Below are positions 38,018 to 46,619 of a stretch of 64,000 nt of DNA, piece after piece. The position numbers and the translations under genes are program-made. The notes below the pieces were generated by a model that was not told the DNA's origin, did not search any database, and was given only the letters and a program-made list of their open reading frames with translations. The stretch spans positions 62,001-126,000 of the forward strand of contig NZ_BAZF01000013.1 of assembly GCF_000813145.1 (NCBI RefSeq), written 5' to 3'. The DNA is from Geobacter sp. OR-1. Lineage in GTDB: Bacteria; Desulfobacterota; Desulfuromonadia; Geobacterales; DSM-12255. Position 1 is the stretch's first letter; each line of letters starts with the position of its first letter.

Positions 38018-38805
38018 GCGAATTGGCTACTGCGGAATTTGCCCGCATGATCCGCCGGGAGATCGTTGAGCTGGCGCACCGTTCCGGAGGCCCTCATGTG
38101 GGCTCGGCGCTTTCCTGTGCGGACATCCTGGCAACCCTGTACGGCGAGATTCTCCGGTTTGACCCATGGGAAGAGCGGGACATCTTCATTCTGAGCAAGG
38201 CTCATGCGGCAACCGCCCTTTACGCAGCCTTGGCAGTCAAGGGGATAATTACGCCGGAACTGCTGGCCGGCTACTGTAAAAACGGGGGAAAACTCCCTGC
38301 CCACCTGGACCGGTTGTCCGCTCCCGGAATTGAGTGTTCCGCCGGCTCGCTCGGCCATGGTTTCAATGTCGGCCTGGGGATGGCCTTTGGCTTCAAGCGG
38401 AAGGGTTCGGCGCAACGGGTCTTTGCCTTGGTCGGAGACGGTGAGACCCAGGAGGGATCGATCTGGGAGGGGGCGCTGTTCGCCCCGCAGCACGGGCTGG
38501 ACAACTTCACCGCGATCATGGATTACAACAATCTCCAGGGGTACGGGCGGCCGAGGGAGATATGCTCATTCGAGCCGGTCATCGCCAAATGGGAGTCGTT
38601 CGGCTGGCAGGTTGCCGCTGTTGACGGTCACGACCACCAGGCGCTTGCCGCTGCCATTGCCGGCCCGACGGCTGGAAAACCGAGGATGATCGTTGCCGGC
38701 ACCGTGAAAGGGAAAGGGGTCTCTTTCATGGAAGACCAGCTGATCTGGCATTATTACATCGTGACCGACGAGATCCGTGAGCGTGCCATGCAGGAACTCG
38801 CATGA
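38014..38805 (+). CDS. Transketolase N-terminal subunit (split transketolase)
   Basis: A 263-residue protein equal to the thiamine-diphosphate-binding half of transketolase. It shows HVGSALSCADILATLY (28-43), SKAHAATALY, AGSLGHGFN, and the ThDP motif GDGETQEGSIWEG...DYNNLQ (141-175). It overlaps both the GT2 gene before and the partner subunit after by 4 bases. The two halves should form one enzyme that transfers a two-carbon ketol unit. In this setting, among glycan genes, it may build an unusual sugar rather than serve the pentose phosphate pathway (inference). Confidence 0.92.
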   Translation: MSELATAEFARMIRREIVELAHRSGGPHVGSALSCADILATLYGEILRFDPWEERDIFILSKAHAATALYAALAVKGIITPELLAGYCKNGGKLPAHLDRLSAPGIECSAGSLGHGFNVGLGMAFGFKRKGSAQRVFALVGDGETQEGSIWEGALFAPQHGLDNFTAIMDYNNLQGYGRPREICSFEPVIAKWESFGWQVAAVDGHDHQALAAAIAGPTAGKPRMIVAGTVKGKGVSFMEDQLIWHYYIVTDEIRERAMQELA

Positions 38806-39722
38806 GAAACAGATTTATCGATACCTTGATTGCCGCGGGTGAGGGAAGGGATGATCTCATCTTCCTCAGTGGCGATGCCGGACTTGGGGTTTTCGACGGA
38901 TTACGCCGGGATGCTCCTGGGTCATTTGTAAACATGGGGGTGGCCGAGCAGAACATGGCCGGTTTTGCCGCCGGCCTGGCAATGACCGGCCACAAGGTGG
39001 TCATGTACAACATCATACCGTTCCTGCTCTATCGCTGCTATGAACAGGTTCGGAACGACATCTGCTACCAGGGTCTGCCGGTAATCATGGCAGGCATCGG
39101 CAGCGGCATTACCTATGCCCCCCAGGGGATGTCCCACTATTCCATAGAAGACCTGGGCATTGCCGCCACCATGCCGAACCTGGCCGTCATCTCCCCCTGT
39201 GATGCGACCGAGGCAAGGGCAGCCGCCGAGTACGCTCTCAGCGCCGACCAACCGGTCTATGTCCGTCTGGCCAAACGTGGCGAGCAGGCCATTCATACTT
39301 CGGCTGTTACCGATATCTCAACGCCCCTTAAAATTTGCAGCGGCAGTGACTGCGCCCTCCTGTTCCACGGATCAATTGCCGAGGAGGTCATGGCTGCAGC
39401 CGCGCTCCTTGAGGAGGATGGGATCTCGGTCATGCTGATTTCCGTGCCGATGGTACAGCCTCTGAATGAAGATGCGCTTGTCGATATGCTCGGGCCGGTT
39501 CGTCTTGTGGTAACGGTTGAAGAGCATTATGAACATTCAGGCCTGGGGAGCTCCCTGCTGTGGGTCAAATCAGAGGCCGATCCGGGGTGGCGGCTGAAAA
39601 CAGCCGGAATACCCAGGCAATTCATTCATGAGGTCTATGATTGCAAGGGGTTGCGCCGGTTGTTCGGGCTCGATGCCGTTCAGTTGGCTCGTAAGGTGAA
39701 GGGGTGGCTAGCAGATGAGTGA
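38802..39722 (+). CDS. Transketolase C-terminal subunit (split transketolase)
   Basis: A 306-residue partner of the preceding gene, corresponding to the pyrimidine-binding and C-terminal domains. GVAEQNMAGFAAGLA (46-60) contains the Glu (residue 49) that activates ThDP in transketolase-type enzymes. YAPQGMSHYSIEDLG and VISPCDATEARAA follow. The C-terminal domain includes TVEEHYEHSGLGS. ATGA overlap with subunit 1 implies equimolar synthesis, and the end overlaps the RmlD-like gene by 8 bases, so the reductase may act next in the same pathway. Confidence 0.92.
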   Translation: MRNRFIDTLIAAGEGRDDLIFLSGDAGLGVFDGLRRDAPGSFVNMGVAEQNMAGFAAGLAMTGHKVVMYNIIPFLLYRCYEQVRNDICYQGLPVIMAGIGSGITYAPQGMSHYSIEDLGIAATMPNLAVISPCDATEARAAAEYALSADQPVYVRLAKRGEQAIHTSAVTDISTPLKICSGSDCALLFHGSIAEEVMAAAALLEEDGISVMLISVPMVQPLNEDALVDMLGPVRLVVTVEEHYEHSGLGSSLLWVKSEADPGWRLKTAGIPRQFIHEVYDCKGLRRLFGLDAVQLARKVKGWLADE

Positions 39723-40587
39723 GAAGGCAAGGCGCATTCTGCTGCTCGGTAACAGCGGCAAGATGGGGCAGGCGTTGGCAGCCGCTTTTCCCGGTCAGGA
39801 CCAGGTTGTTTGTGCCAACAGTACCGGCCTTGATGCCAATGATTTCTCCCAGGTGGGAAAATTGATTGATCAGTGCCGTCCGGATTTGTTGTTCAATACG
39901 GTGGCCTTTCAAGGGATCGACCAGTGTGAACGGGAGCCGGAAAAGGCGTTGCGCTTGAATACCATGCTGCCGAAATTCCTTGCGGAATGTGCCGAAGATC
40001 GCGGGTTTGACCTGGTCCATTTCAGTTCCGACTCGGTCTTCAACAATGCGGTTGGCCGACCTTTTTCGGAAAGTGATACCCCGTGCCCGCTCAATATGTA
40101 CGGGGTCACGAAATACGGCGGCGACTGCTTTGTGCAGAATACTACCCGGAGACACTACCTGATCAGGGTATCGCTGCTGTTTGGGCCTACGGGGCGGGCA
40201 AACCAGTTTGTCGAGCGGATGCTCTCCAGGATCAGAAACGGCGAGAAGTCGCTGCGGATCTCCTCCGATGTGATTGCTTCGCCGACTTTTTCTCTTGATG
40301 TCGCCAGCGCAGTAATGGGGCTCATAAGCCGGAAAGCTCCCTACGGTTTGTATCATATTGCCAATGCCGGTCAGGCGTCTCTCCATGATCTCATGAGCCG
40401 TATCGTTGACCGGCTCTCTCTGGATGCAGATATCGAGAGCTGTTCGCACGCGGAGTTCCCGGCACTGGGCAGGAAAAACACCTATACCCCGATCCGATCG
40501 GAAAAGGTCGCTCAGTTACGTCCCTGGAGTGAAGCAGTCGATGATTATTGCAGGTATATTTCTGCAGAATGGCGGCACAATGTCTGA
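39715..40587 (+). CDS. RmlD-like NAD(P)-dependent nucleotide-sugar reductase
   Basis: A 290-residue extended short-chain dehydrogenase. LLLGNSGKMGQ (9-19) is the dinucleotide-binding loop, FQGIDQCEREPEKALRLN matches the RmlD pattern, SSDSVF precedes the catalytic region, and Tyr129-x-x-x-Lys133 is in MYGVTKYG. RmlD reduces dTDP-4-keto-L-rhamnose, but relatives reduce other keto sugars. No rmlA, rmlB or rmlC is visible nearby, so a rhamnose pathway cannot be claimed. It overlaps the transketolase subunit upstream and the radical SAM gene downstream by 8 bases each. Confidence 0.85.
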   Translation: MSEKARRILLLGNSGKMGQALAAAFPGQDQVVCANSTGLDANDFSQVGKLIDQCRPDLLFNTVAFQGIDQCEREPEKALRLNTMLPKFLAECAEDRGFDLVHFSSDSVFNNAVGRPFSESDTPCPLNMYGVTKYGGDCFVQNTTRRHYLIRVSLLFGPTGRANQFVERMLSRIRNGEKSLRISSDVIASPTFSLDVASAVMGLISRKAPYGLYHIANAGQASLHDLMSRIVDRLSLDADIESCSHAEFPALGRKNTYTPIRSEKVAQLRPWSEAVDDYCRYISAEWRHNV

Positions 40588-41662
40588 CAGGTTTCTGATG
40601 GACGGTCACAAGCTTTACTGGCATCTGGATCGCGTCACCGAATGGCTGCGGGGTGACCGGATCTCACCCATTCACATCGACGCCGGTCTCAGCAAGGGGT
40701 GTAACATCCGATGCTCGTACTGTTTCGGCGTCATGCAGGGGAATGTCTATGAAGAGGGGCTGGAAAGCTGTTTTCCCCGGGAGCCTCTCCTGCGCTACAT
40801 GAGGGATGCCGGAGCTCTGGGAGTGCGTTCCATCGCTTTTGTCGGCGAGGCAGAGCCGCTTGTCAACCCTCATGCCTATGAAGCGATCGTTTGCGGCAAG
40901 AAAAGCGGCGTGGATATGGCCCTTGGGACCAACGGCACTCTGTTCGATACTGGGAAGCAGGGGGAGGAGGCCCTTGAGCATCTAAGCTGGTTGCGGTTCA
41001 ACTTGAGCGCTGCCTCTCCTGATGCCTACCTCCGAGTGCATGGCAGGGATTTATTTGCGCAGGTGCTGGAAAAGATTCGTTTCTGTGTTGCCGTGAAGCG
41101 GCGCAAAGGGCTTGATGTGACCATTGGCCTGCAGATGGTGCTGATGCCGTCCAATGTTGACCAGGCAGTGCCTCTTGCAGTTCTGGGCCGCGATCTCGGC
41201 GTCGATTACCTCGTCATCAAGCAGTGCAGTGACTCGGTTGACAACACCCTTGGAGTGTTCAACCGGCTCGGCGAGTATGATCAGTTTGCCGACCGGCTTA
41301 AGGAAGCGGAATCAGTGAGCACCGGAAGCTATTCGGTCATTGTGAAATGGCGGAAGGTGACCAATCAGGGGGCACGTGCGTATGAACAGTGTCTGGGTAC
41401 GCCGTTTCTTCTTTATTCCAGCGGCAACGGGAAATTGTACCCGTGCGGAATGTTCTTCAACCACAGGGAGGAGGAGTTCTGCATGGGAGATCTTGTCGAA
41501 CACTCTTTCCGGGAGATTCTGGAGAGCGACAGATACTCCGGTGTTGTCGATAAAATAAGGAATCTGGATCTGGGCGGTTGCTATGTCAACTGCAGGACCG
41601 ATGCGATCAACGATTTTCTCTGGAGAATCAACCATCCTCCCGAACATGTGAATTTCATCTAG
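40580..41662 (+). CDS. Radical SAM/SPASM-type protein (second of the trio)
   Basis: A 360-residue protein. The radical SAM motif is KGCNIRCSYC, cysteines 41, 45 and 48. The N-terminus MDGHKLYWHLDRVTEWL parallels the 36127 gene, and the C-terminus ends EHVNFI. SPASM-like cysteines follow (EQCLGTPF, LYPCGMF, EFCMG, GGCYVNC). The start overlaps the RmlD-like gene by 8 bases; a longer frame back to 40406 lies inside that gene and was rejected. Together with the split transketolase and reductase it looks like part of one biosynthetic pathway. The substrate is unknown. Confidence 0.85.
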   Translation: MSDRFLMDGHKLYWHLDRVTEWLRGDRISPIHIDAGLSKGCNIRCSYCFGVMQGNVYEEGLESCFPREPLLRYMRDAGALGVRSIAFVGEAEPLVNPHAYEAIVCGKKSGVDMALGTNGTLFDTGKQGEEALEHLSWLRFNLSAASPDAYLRVHGRDLFAQVLEKIRFCVAVKRRKGLDVTIGLQMVLMPSNVDQAVPLAVLGRDLGVDYLVIKQCSDSVDNTLGVFNRLGEYDQFADRLKEAESVSTGSYSVIVKWRKVTNQGARAYEQCLGTPFLLYSSGNGKLYPCGMFFNHREEEFCMGDLVEHSFREILESDRYSGVVDKIRNLDLGGCYVNCRTDAINDFLWRINHPPEHVNFI

Positions 41663-41681
41663 CCGATTTGAGGAACTGAGC

Positions 41682-42344
41682 TTGAACCGTTTGATGGAAA
41701 TAGTCACCTCTCTTCACAGGAGAACAGAAAGAGACTATCTCGCCAGGATGCAGGATGCGAAGGTTGACTGCATGCGGGTGGCAAACCGTTACGGCGCCGA
41801 TTACTGGGATGGCGACCGGCGTTACGGATACGGCGGTTTTCGGTACGACGGCCGGTGGAAGCCGGTGGCCGAAAAGCTCATCGCAACCTACAGCCTGCAA
41901 CAGGATGCATCGATCCTGGATGTCGGCTGCGGCAAGGGGTTTCTGCTGTATGAACTGCAACAGCTTCTGCCTCAAGCCCGGGTTGCCGGCTTTGACATCT
42001 CGGCATACGCCATCGCCAATGCCAAGGAAGAGATCCACGGCCGGCTCGCCGTTCACCGGGCTCAGGACCACTACCCGTTCAGGGATAAGGAGTTCGACCT
42101 GGTGATCTCTCTCAACACCCTGCACAACCTGCATCTTCCGGATCTGCAGTCGGCCCTGAGCGAGATGGAACGGGTGGGGAAGGACAAGTACCTGGTGGTC
42201 GAGGCGTATCGCAACGAAGAAGAACTGTTCAACCTGCAGTGCTGGGCACTGACCTGCGCCGCTTTTTTCACGCCGCAGGAGTGGCAGTGGCTTTTCAACC
42301 AGTTTGGGTATGGCGGCGATTATGAGTTCATTTATTTCGAGTAG
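41682..42344 (+). CDS. Class I SAM-dependent methyltransferase
   Basis: A 220-residue protein with the class I methyltransferase core: ILDVGCGKGFLLYEL (motif I), VAGFDISAYAI, and FDLVISLNTLHNL (motif IV region). It starts with TTG, AGGA seven bases upstream. Small methyltransferases of this kind in glycan clusters often methylate sugars, though the substrate cannot be told. It lies between two radical SAM genes in a row of closely spaced genes. Confidence 0.87.
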   Translation: MNRLMEIVTSLHRRTERDYLARMQDAKVDCMRVANRYGADYWDGDRRYGYGGFRYDGRWKPVAEKLIATYSLQQDASILDVGCGKGFLLYELQQLLPQARVAGFDISAYAIANAKEEIHGRLAVHRAQDHYPFRDKEFDLVISLNTLHNLHLPDLQSALSEMERVGKDKYLVVEAYRNEEELFNLQCWALTCAAFFTPQEWQWLFNQFGYGGDYEFIYFE

Positions 42345-42369
42345 TTGTTAATTAATGTTGGAGCGCACC

Positions 42370-43440
42370 ATGGGGTTACTCTATACCCGGATGAAGATCT
42401 TCCGGTTCCCGGAAAAACTCGATTCATTGTCACGGGATTCGGATGAAATTCTGCCTCCGCTGCATGTTCGGATCAAACCGACCAATGCCTGCAACCATGG
42501 CTGCTGGTACTGCGCCTACCGAGCCGACGCACTGCAGCTGGGGCAGGATATGAAGCTGCAGGACGCCATCCCGCGGGAAAAGATGCTGGAGATAATCGAT
42601 GACATCGCCGACATGGGGGTCCGGGCCGTAACCTTCAGCGGCGGCGGCGATCCGTTCTGCTATTCGCATCTGCCGGCAGCAATAGAGCGCCTGGCCGCCA
42701 CCCCGGTCCGGTTTGCCGCACTTACCAATGGCGCCTTGCTGCATGGTCGGCTGGCGGAGCTCTTTGCCCATAATGCCACCTGGATCAGGATATCCATGGA
42801 CGGCTGGGATGATGCCAGCTACAGAGAATACAGGGGCTGTGCCGACGGTGAATTCAGCCGCATCCTGGCCAACATGGAAGCGTTCCGGAAGATTGGCGGC
42901 TCCTGTTATCTCGGGGTGTCCCTCATTGTCGACAACCGCAACTGCAGCCAGATCCTGGCGCTGATCCGACGGCTGAAAGATGCCGGGGTAGACAGCGTCA
43001 AGGTGTCGCCCTGCATCGTCAGCAACAGCGGGGTGGAAACCAATGCCTACCACCAGCCGATCCTGGCCACTGTGAAAGATCAGCTCGGCCGGGCCATTGC
43101 TGAATACAGCGGACCGGAATTCGAGATTTTTGACTCCTTTCATCTCGAACTGGAAACCTTTGCCAAGGGGTATCACTGGTGCCCGTATCTCCAGATAACC
43201 CCGGTCATCGGTGCCGACCAGAACGTCTATTCCTGTCACGACAAGGCGTACAACCTGAAGGACGGTCTGCTCGGGTCAATCCGCACAACTCGGTTCAAGG
43301 AGTTCTGGCAGGCGGACAAAGAGCGATTTTTCCAAATTGATCCTTCGGTAGTGTGCAATCATCATTGCGTGGTCGATAACAGCAATCGGCAGATCCTGGA
43401 GTACCTCGGGGCCGATCCGGTGCATCTGGGGTTCGTGTGA
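42370..43440 (+). CDS. Radical SAM/SPASM-type protein (third of the trio)
   Basis: A 356-residue protein. The radical SAM motif ACNHGCWYC gives cysteines 41, 45 and 48; FSGGGDPF is the GGE-like motif. Extra cysteines in the C-terminal third (WCPYLQ, YSCHDK, VVCNHHC) suggest auxiliary cluster binding. The tail VHLGFV resembles the HVNFI ends of the two sister proteins. I chose the ATG at 42370, with GGAG six bases upstream, over the ATG at 42355. The gene is 22 bases from the B12-type radical SAM gene that follows. The substrate is unknown. Confidence 0.84.
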   Translation: MGLLYTRMKIFRFPEKLDSLSRDSDEILPPLHVRIKPTNACNHGCWYCAYRADALQLGQDMKLQDAIPREKMLEIIDDIADMGVRAVTFSGGGDPFCYSHLPAAIERLAATPVRFAALTNGALLHGRLAELFAHNATWIRISMDGWDDASYREYRGCADGEFSRILANMEAFRKIGGSCYLGVSLIVDNRNCSQILALIRRLKDAGVDSVKVSPCIVSNSGVETNAYHQPILATVKDQLGRAIAEYSGPEFEIFDSFHLELETFAKGYHWCPYLQITPVIGADQNVYSCHDKAYNLKDGLLGSIRTTRFKEFWQADKERFFQIDPSVVCNHHCVVDNSNRQILEYLGADPVHLGFV

Positions 43441-43462
43441 ATAGCGAGGTTCCAGGCGTCCA

Positions 43463-44890
43463 ATGAGAGTCGTGCTCTTTATTCCGAACAGCCGCTGGTT
43501 CGACAAGCGAGCCTGGGGCAGCATCCCCTATGCGGCTCTGATTCTTACGGCTCTGTTGCGGGATTTCTGTGAATTCGCCATCCTCGACGCCAACGGCGAC
43601 AACCTGGATGAAGAGGGTTGCCGCCGGAGGCTCGAAGCGATGGCGCCGCAGATGCTGCTGATTTCCGCCCTGTCCGTCGAATACCATCGGCATGCCCACA
43701 AGGCCCTGGCCATTGCCAGGCATGCCTGCCCGGCGGCAACAACCATCATGGGGGGAGCGTATGCAACGACCCTTCCCGAAGAAGCGTTGAACGATCCGAA
43801 TGTCGACTGGCTGTTCATGTACCATGCGGAAGAACGGATCGTGCCGTTTTTGCAGCTGGTATCCGATAATCCGGAACAGGCCCGGTCTTTCCCCGGGGTT
43901 GCGTACCGGGACGATGCCGGCAGACAGGTCATCAACCCTCCAGTAGCAACCATCGGTGACGTCAAGGTCATGGTAAAGCCTGACTATTCGCTGTTTGATG
44001 TGGAAAAATATCTGCATCACCGGACCATGGATTACCAGCTGAACTCCGACCGGCCGACGGCATTCATCATCACGTCATACGGCTGTCCGTATAATTGCGT
44101 ATTCTGTGCTTCCCGCACGCTCTCCGGCCGTCGCATCGTCTTCCGGCCTCTGGCAGACGTGCTCGAAGAAATCGAATACCTGAAGAGTCAATACCGGATC
44201 GAAAACATCATCTTTGTCGACGATGCGCTGCTGGCCGACCGGGCTCGCATCACGGAGCTGTTGCAGACCTTTATCGAGCGCAACTACAACCTGACCTGGA
44301 AGGCGGTCACGGTCAGTGCCTGGCATCTCGATCAGGAACTGCTGGAGTTGATGGCACGGTCAGGCTGCACGCAGATAACCGTTTCCGTGGAGTCCGGGAG
44401 CCAGCGGGTACTCGATGAGGTGATCCGCAAGCCGCTCCGGCTGGAGACGGTTCCTGCTCTGGTACGGCAATGCCGTAGCGTGGGCATTGCCATTGGGGCA
44501 AATTTCGTGATCGGGGTACCGGGCGAAACATGGGAAGAGATTCGCCAGACTTTCAGGTTTGCCGAGGCGTGTGACTTCGATGTGGCGCATTTTCATATAG
44601 CTACGCCGCTGCCCAGAACCGACCTGTACCAGATCTGCAAAGATCGCGGCTACCTGCCGGAGGATTTCAGCTTTCTGGATCCGAAGTTCTTCGGCTATGG
44701 CACCGGATTCATTGCCACTGACGAGTTTACCCCTTTTGAACTGATGGTGCTGCGTGCCTTCGAGTGGGACCGGATCAATTTCAGCACGCCGGAGAAAATG
44801 GCCCGGGTTGCGAGAATGTACGGGATAACTGCCGATGAACTCACCGAACACCGCCGTCAGACGCGCAGAAAAATGGGGGTACACTTTTAA
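43463..44890 (+). CDS. Cobalamin-binding-type radical SAM protein
   Basis: A 475-residue protein with an N-terminal B12-binding-like domain (LDANGDNLDE at 41-50, MGGAYATTLPEEAL at 96-109) and a radical SAM domain with GCPYNCVFC, cysteines 208, 212 and 215. SVESGSQRVLDEV and IGVPGETWEEI follow as usual in this class. The stop overlaps the ATG of the GT2 gene by one base (TAATG). Possible roles are C-methylation or another radical modification of a lipid or sugar; none can be fixed by sequence. Confidence 0.87.
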   Translation: MRVVLFIPNSRWFDKRAWGSIPYAALILTALLRDFCEFAILDANGDNLDEEGCRRRLEAMAPQMLLISALSVEYHRHAHKALAIARHACPAATTIMGGAYATTLPEEALNDPNVDWLFMYHAEERIVPFLQLVSDNPEQARSFPGVAYRDDAGRQVINPPVATIGDVKVMVKPDYSLFDVEKYLHHRTMDYQLNSDRPTAFIITSYGCPYNCVFCASRTLSGRRIVFRPLADVLEEIEYLKSQYRIENIIFVDDALLADRARITELLQTFIERNYNLTWKAVTVSAWHLDQELLELMARSGCTQITVSVESGSQRVLDEVIRKPLRLETVPALVRQCRSVGIAIGANFVIGVPGETWEEIRQTFRFAEACDFDVAHFHIATPLPRTDLYQICKDRGYLPEDFSFLDPKFFGYGTGFIATDEFTPFELMVLRAFEWDRINFSTPEKMARVARMYGITADELTEHRRQTRRKMGVHF

Positions 44891-45723
44891 TGGCACCGGC
44901 TATGAAGGGGCACGATGGGGTCATGAGACAACCGTTTGAACCGACCGGATTTGCCGCTGTCTACGGTACCCCTGTCTGTCAGCCGCTCCCGACTGACGGC
45001 TCCGACCTGGACATTACCCTCTTTGTTCCCTGTTACAACGAGGAAGAAAACATTGTTGCGACCCTTGAGGAGATCGCAGCCGCCATGGCCGAACTCGATC
45101 TCTCATCGGAAGTCATCGTCATCGACGATGCGTCTACGGATAATTCGGTTTCCCTGGTGCTGCAGTATATGAGTCAGCATGGCGAGAGTCCGCTTCGGCT
45201 CCTGGTGCGGGAACAGAATGAAGGAGTCGCCCAGAACTTCATCGAAGCGGCTTTTCTCGGCCGTGGCCGTTACTACAAACTCGTAAACGGCGATAACGTG
45301 GAGAACCGCGACCAGCTCGTAACCTTGCTGCTTCATATCGGCGAGGCGGACATGCTGCTGCCGTACCATGCGCACACTCTCAACCGCACCTTGCTCAGGA
45401 GAGTGCTGTCGCGCCTGTTTACGCTGACGGTCAATGTTGTCAGCGGCTACAAAGTAAGGTACTACAACGGCTGCGGGGTCAATTTCCGCTACAATGTCAT
45501 GCGCTGGAATACCAATTATCACGGCTTCGGTTTTCAGGCCGACCTGATTACCCGGCTGCTCGACCAGGGAAAAACGTTCGTGGAGATCCCGGTTGTCGCG
45601 GGTGAACGCTCTGCCGGTGCATCCAAGGCGCTTACCATGAAAAACTTTTTCTCCGTGGCCCACTTTTTCCTGGATATCGGCATCCGGCGAGTCGGAAGAA
45701 TATGGCGGAAGAGGCAAAATTGA
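44890..45723 (+). CDS. Glycosyltransferase family 2
   Basis: A 277-residue GT2 enzyme with an N-terminal extension of ~40 residues before the fold. Motifs: VPCYNEEEN (46-54), IDDASTD (78-84), NEGVAQN, and NGDNVENRD (133-141) where the DXD usually lies. RSAGASK is near the C-terminus. Start choices include later in-frame ATGs (44902, 44923); I kept the one overlapping the upstream stop. The gene overlaps the following radical SAM gene by 22 bases, so a GT2 is again locked between two radical SAM genes. Confidence 0.85.
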   Translation: MAPAMKGHDGVMRQPFEPTGFAAVYGTPVCQPLPTDGSDLDITLFVPCYNEEENIVATLEEIAAAMAELDLSSEVIVIDDASTDNSVSLVLQYMSQHGESPLRLLVREQNEGVAQNFIEAAFLGRGRYYKLVNGDNVENRDQLVTLLLHIGEADMLLPYHAHTLNRTLLRRVLSRLFTLTVNVVSGYKVRYYNGCGVNFRYNVMRWNTNYHGFGFQADLITRLLDQGKTFVEIPVVAGERSAGASKALTMKNFFSVAHFFLDIGIRRVGRIWRKRQN

Positions 45724-46604
45724 ACTTCAGAGCAATAGAGACAGCCAACCTCCCGGACATCGCCCTGCCGGGGGACTACAACTATATCGCGGCGTTCCTC
45801 ACCCTTGACTGCAACTTGGGCTGCAGTTACTGCATCAACCGGTTCGGCACGCTTGCCTCACCCGGCCGGATGCTCTCAGGGGCAGAATGGATCACCGGTC
45901 TGAACCGGCTGGCCGGGACTCCGGACCTGCCGATAACCCTGCAGGGAGGGGAGCCGACCCTGCATCCAGATTTTGCGGCGATCATCAGCGGCCTCCGCTC
46001 TGACAGACATATCGATATCCTCACCAACCTGGAAACCGATCTCGACCGGTTCACGGCAGAGATCGATCCGGCCCGGGTCAAGCGCGATGCTCCATACGCC
46101 TCGATCCGCGTCAGTTATCATCCCGAGTCGATGCGGATCGAACAGCTGGCTGCCAAGGTGCTCCGCCTGCTCGATAGCGGGTACAGTGTCGGTATCTGGG
46201 GTGTGATGCATCCGTTCTGGAAAGAGGAAATTGAACGGGCGCGCGACTACTGCATTGAGTCGGGGATCGATTTCCGGCTCAAGGATTTTCTTGGGCACCA
46301 TGAGGGGGCCATGCACGGGGTGCTGTCCTACGCCGATGCCTGCGACCGGCTCACTGCTTCAGAGGTAAGCTGCCGGACCACGGAGCTGATCATCGGCCCT
46401 GACGGCGGGTTATACCGCTGTCACGCCGATCTCTACGAGGGGCGGGAGCCGGTCGGCACCATTCTCGACCCGGCGTTTTCCCTGACCCGCGATTTTCGGC
46501 CCTGCAGCAACTACGGATTCTGCAACCCCTGCGACGTGAAGCTGAAGACCAACCGTTTCCAGGAGTTCGGTCATACCTCGGTGGAGATCATACGGAACGG
46601 CTGA
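45702..46604 (+). CDS. Radical SAM protein, short type
   Basis: A 300-residue radical SAM enzyme with DCNLGCSYC, cysteines 37, 41 and 44, and LQGGEPTLHPDF as the GGE motif. The C-terminal part has RCHADLYEG and PCSNYGFCNPCDVKLKTN, cysteines that may bind an auxiliary cluster. It has no B12 domain. GGAAGA lies just before the ATG. It is the last gene of the long plus-strand block and converges with the next gene across 15 bases that include the palindrome CTCGCGAG (46606-46613). Confidence 0.86.
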   Translation: MAEEAKLNFRAIETANLPDIALPGDYNYIAAFLTLDCNLGCSYCINRFGTLASPGRMLSGAEWITGLNRLAGTPDLPITLQGGEPTLHPDFAAIISGLRSDRHIDILTNLETDLDRFTAEIDPARVKRDAPYASIRVSYHPESMRIEQLAAKVLRLLDSGYSVGIWGVMHPFWKEEIERARDYCIESGIDFRLKDFLGHHEGAMHGVLSYADACDRLTASEVSCRTTELIIGPDGGLYRCHADLYEGREPVGTILDPAFSLTRDFRPCSNYGFCNPCDVKLKTNRFQEFGHTSVEIIRNG

Positions 46605-46619
46605 TCTCGCGAGGGGGGG

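Noticed and set aside
38014-40587. Rhamnose biosynthesis cluster
   Set aside because: Only an RmlD-like gene is present; no RmlA, RmlB or RmlC homologue is visible in the window.
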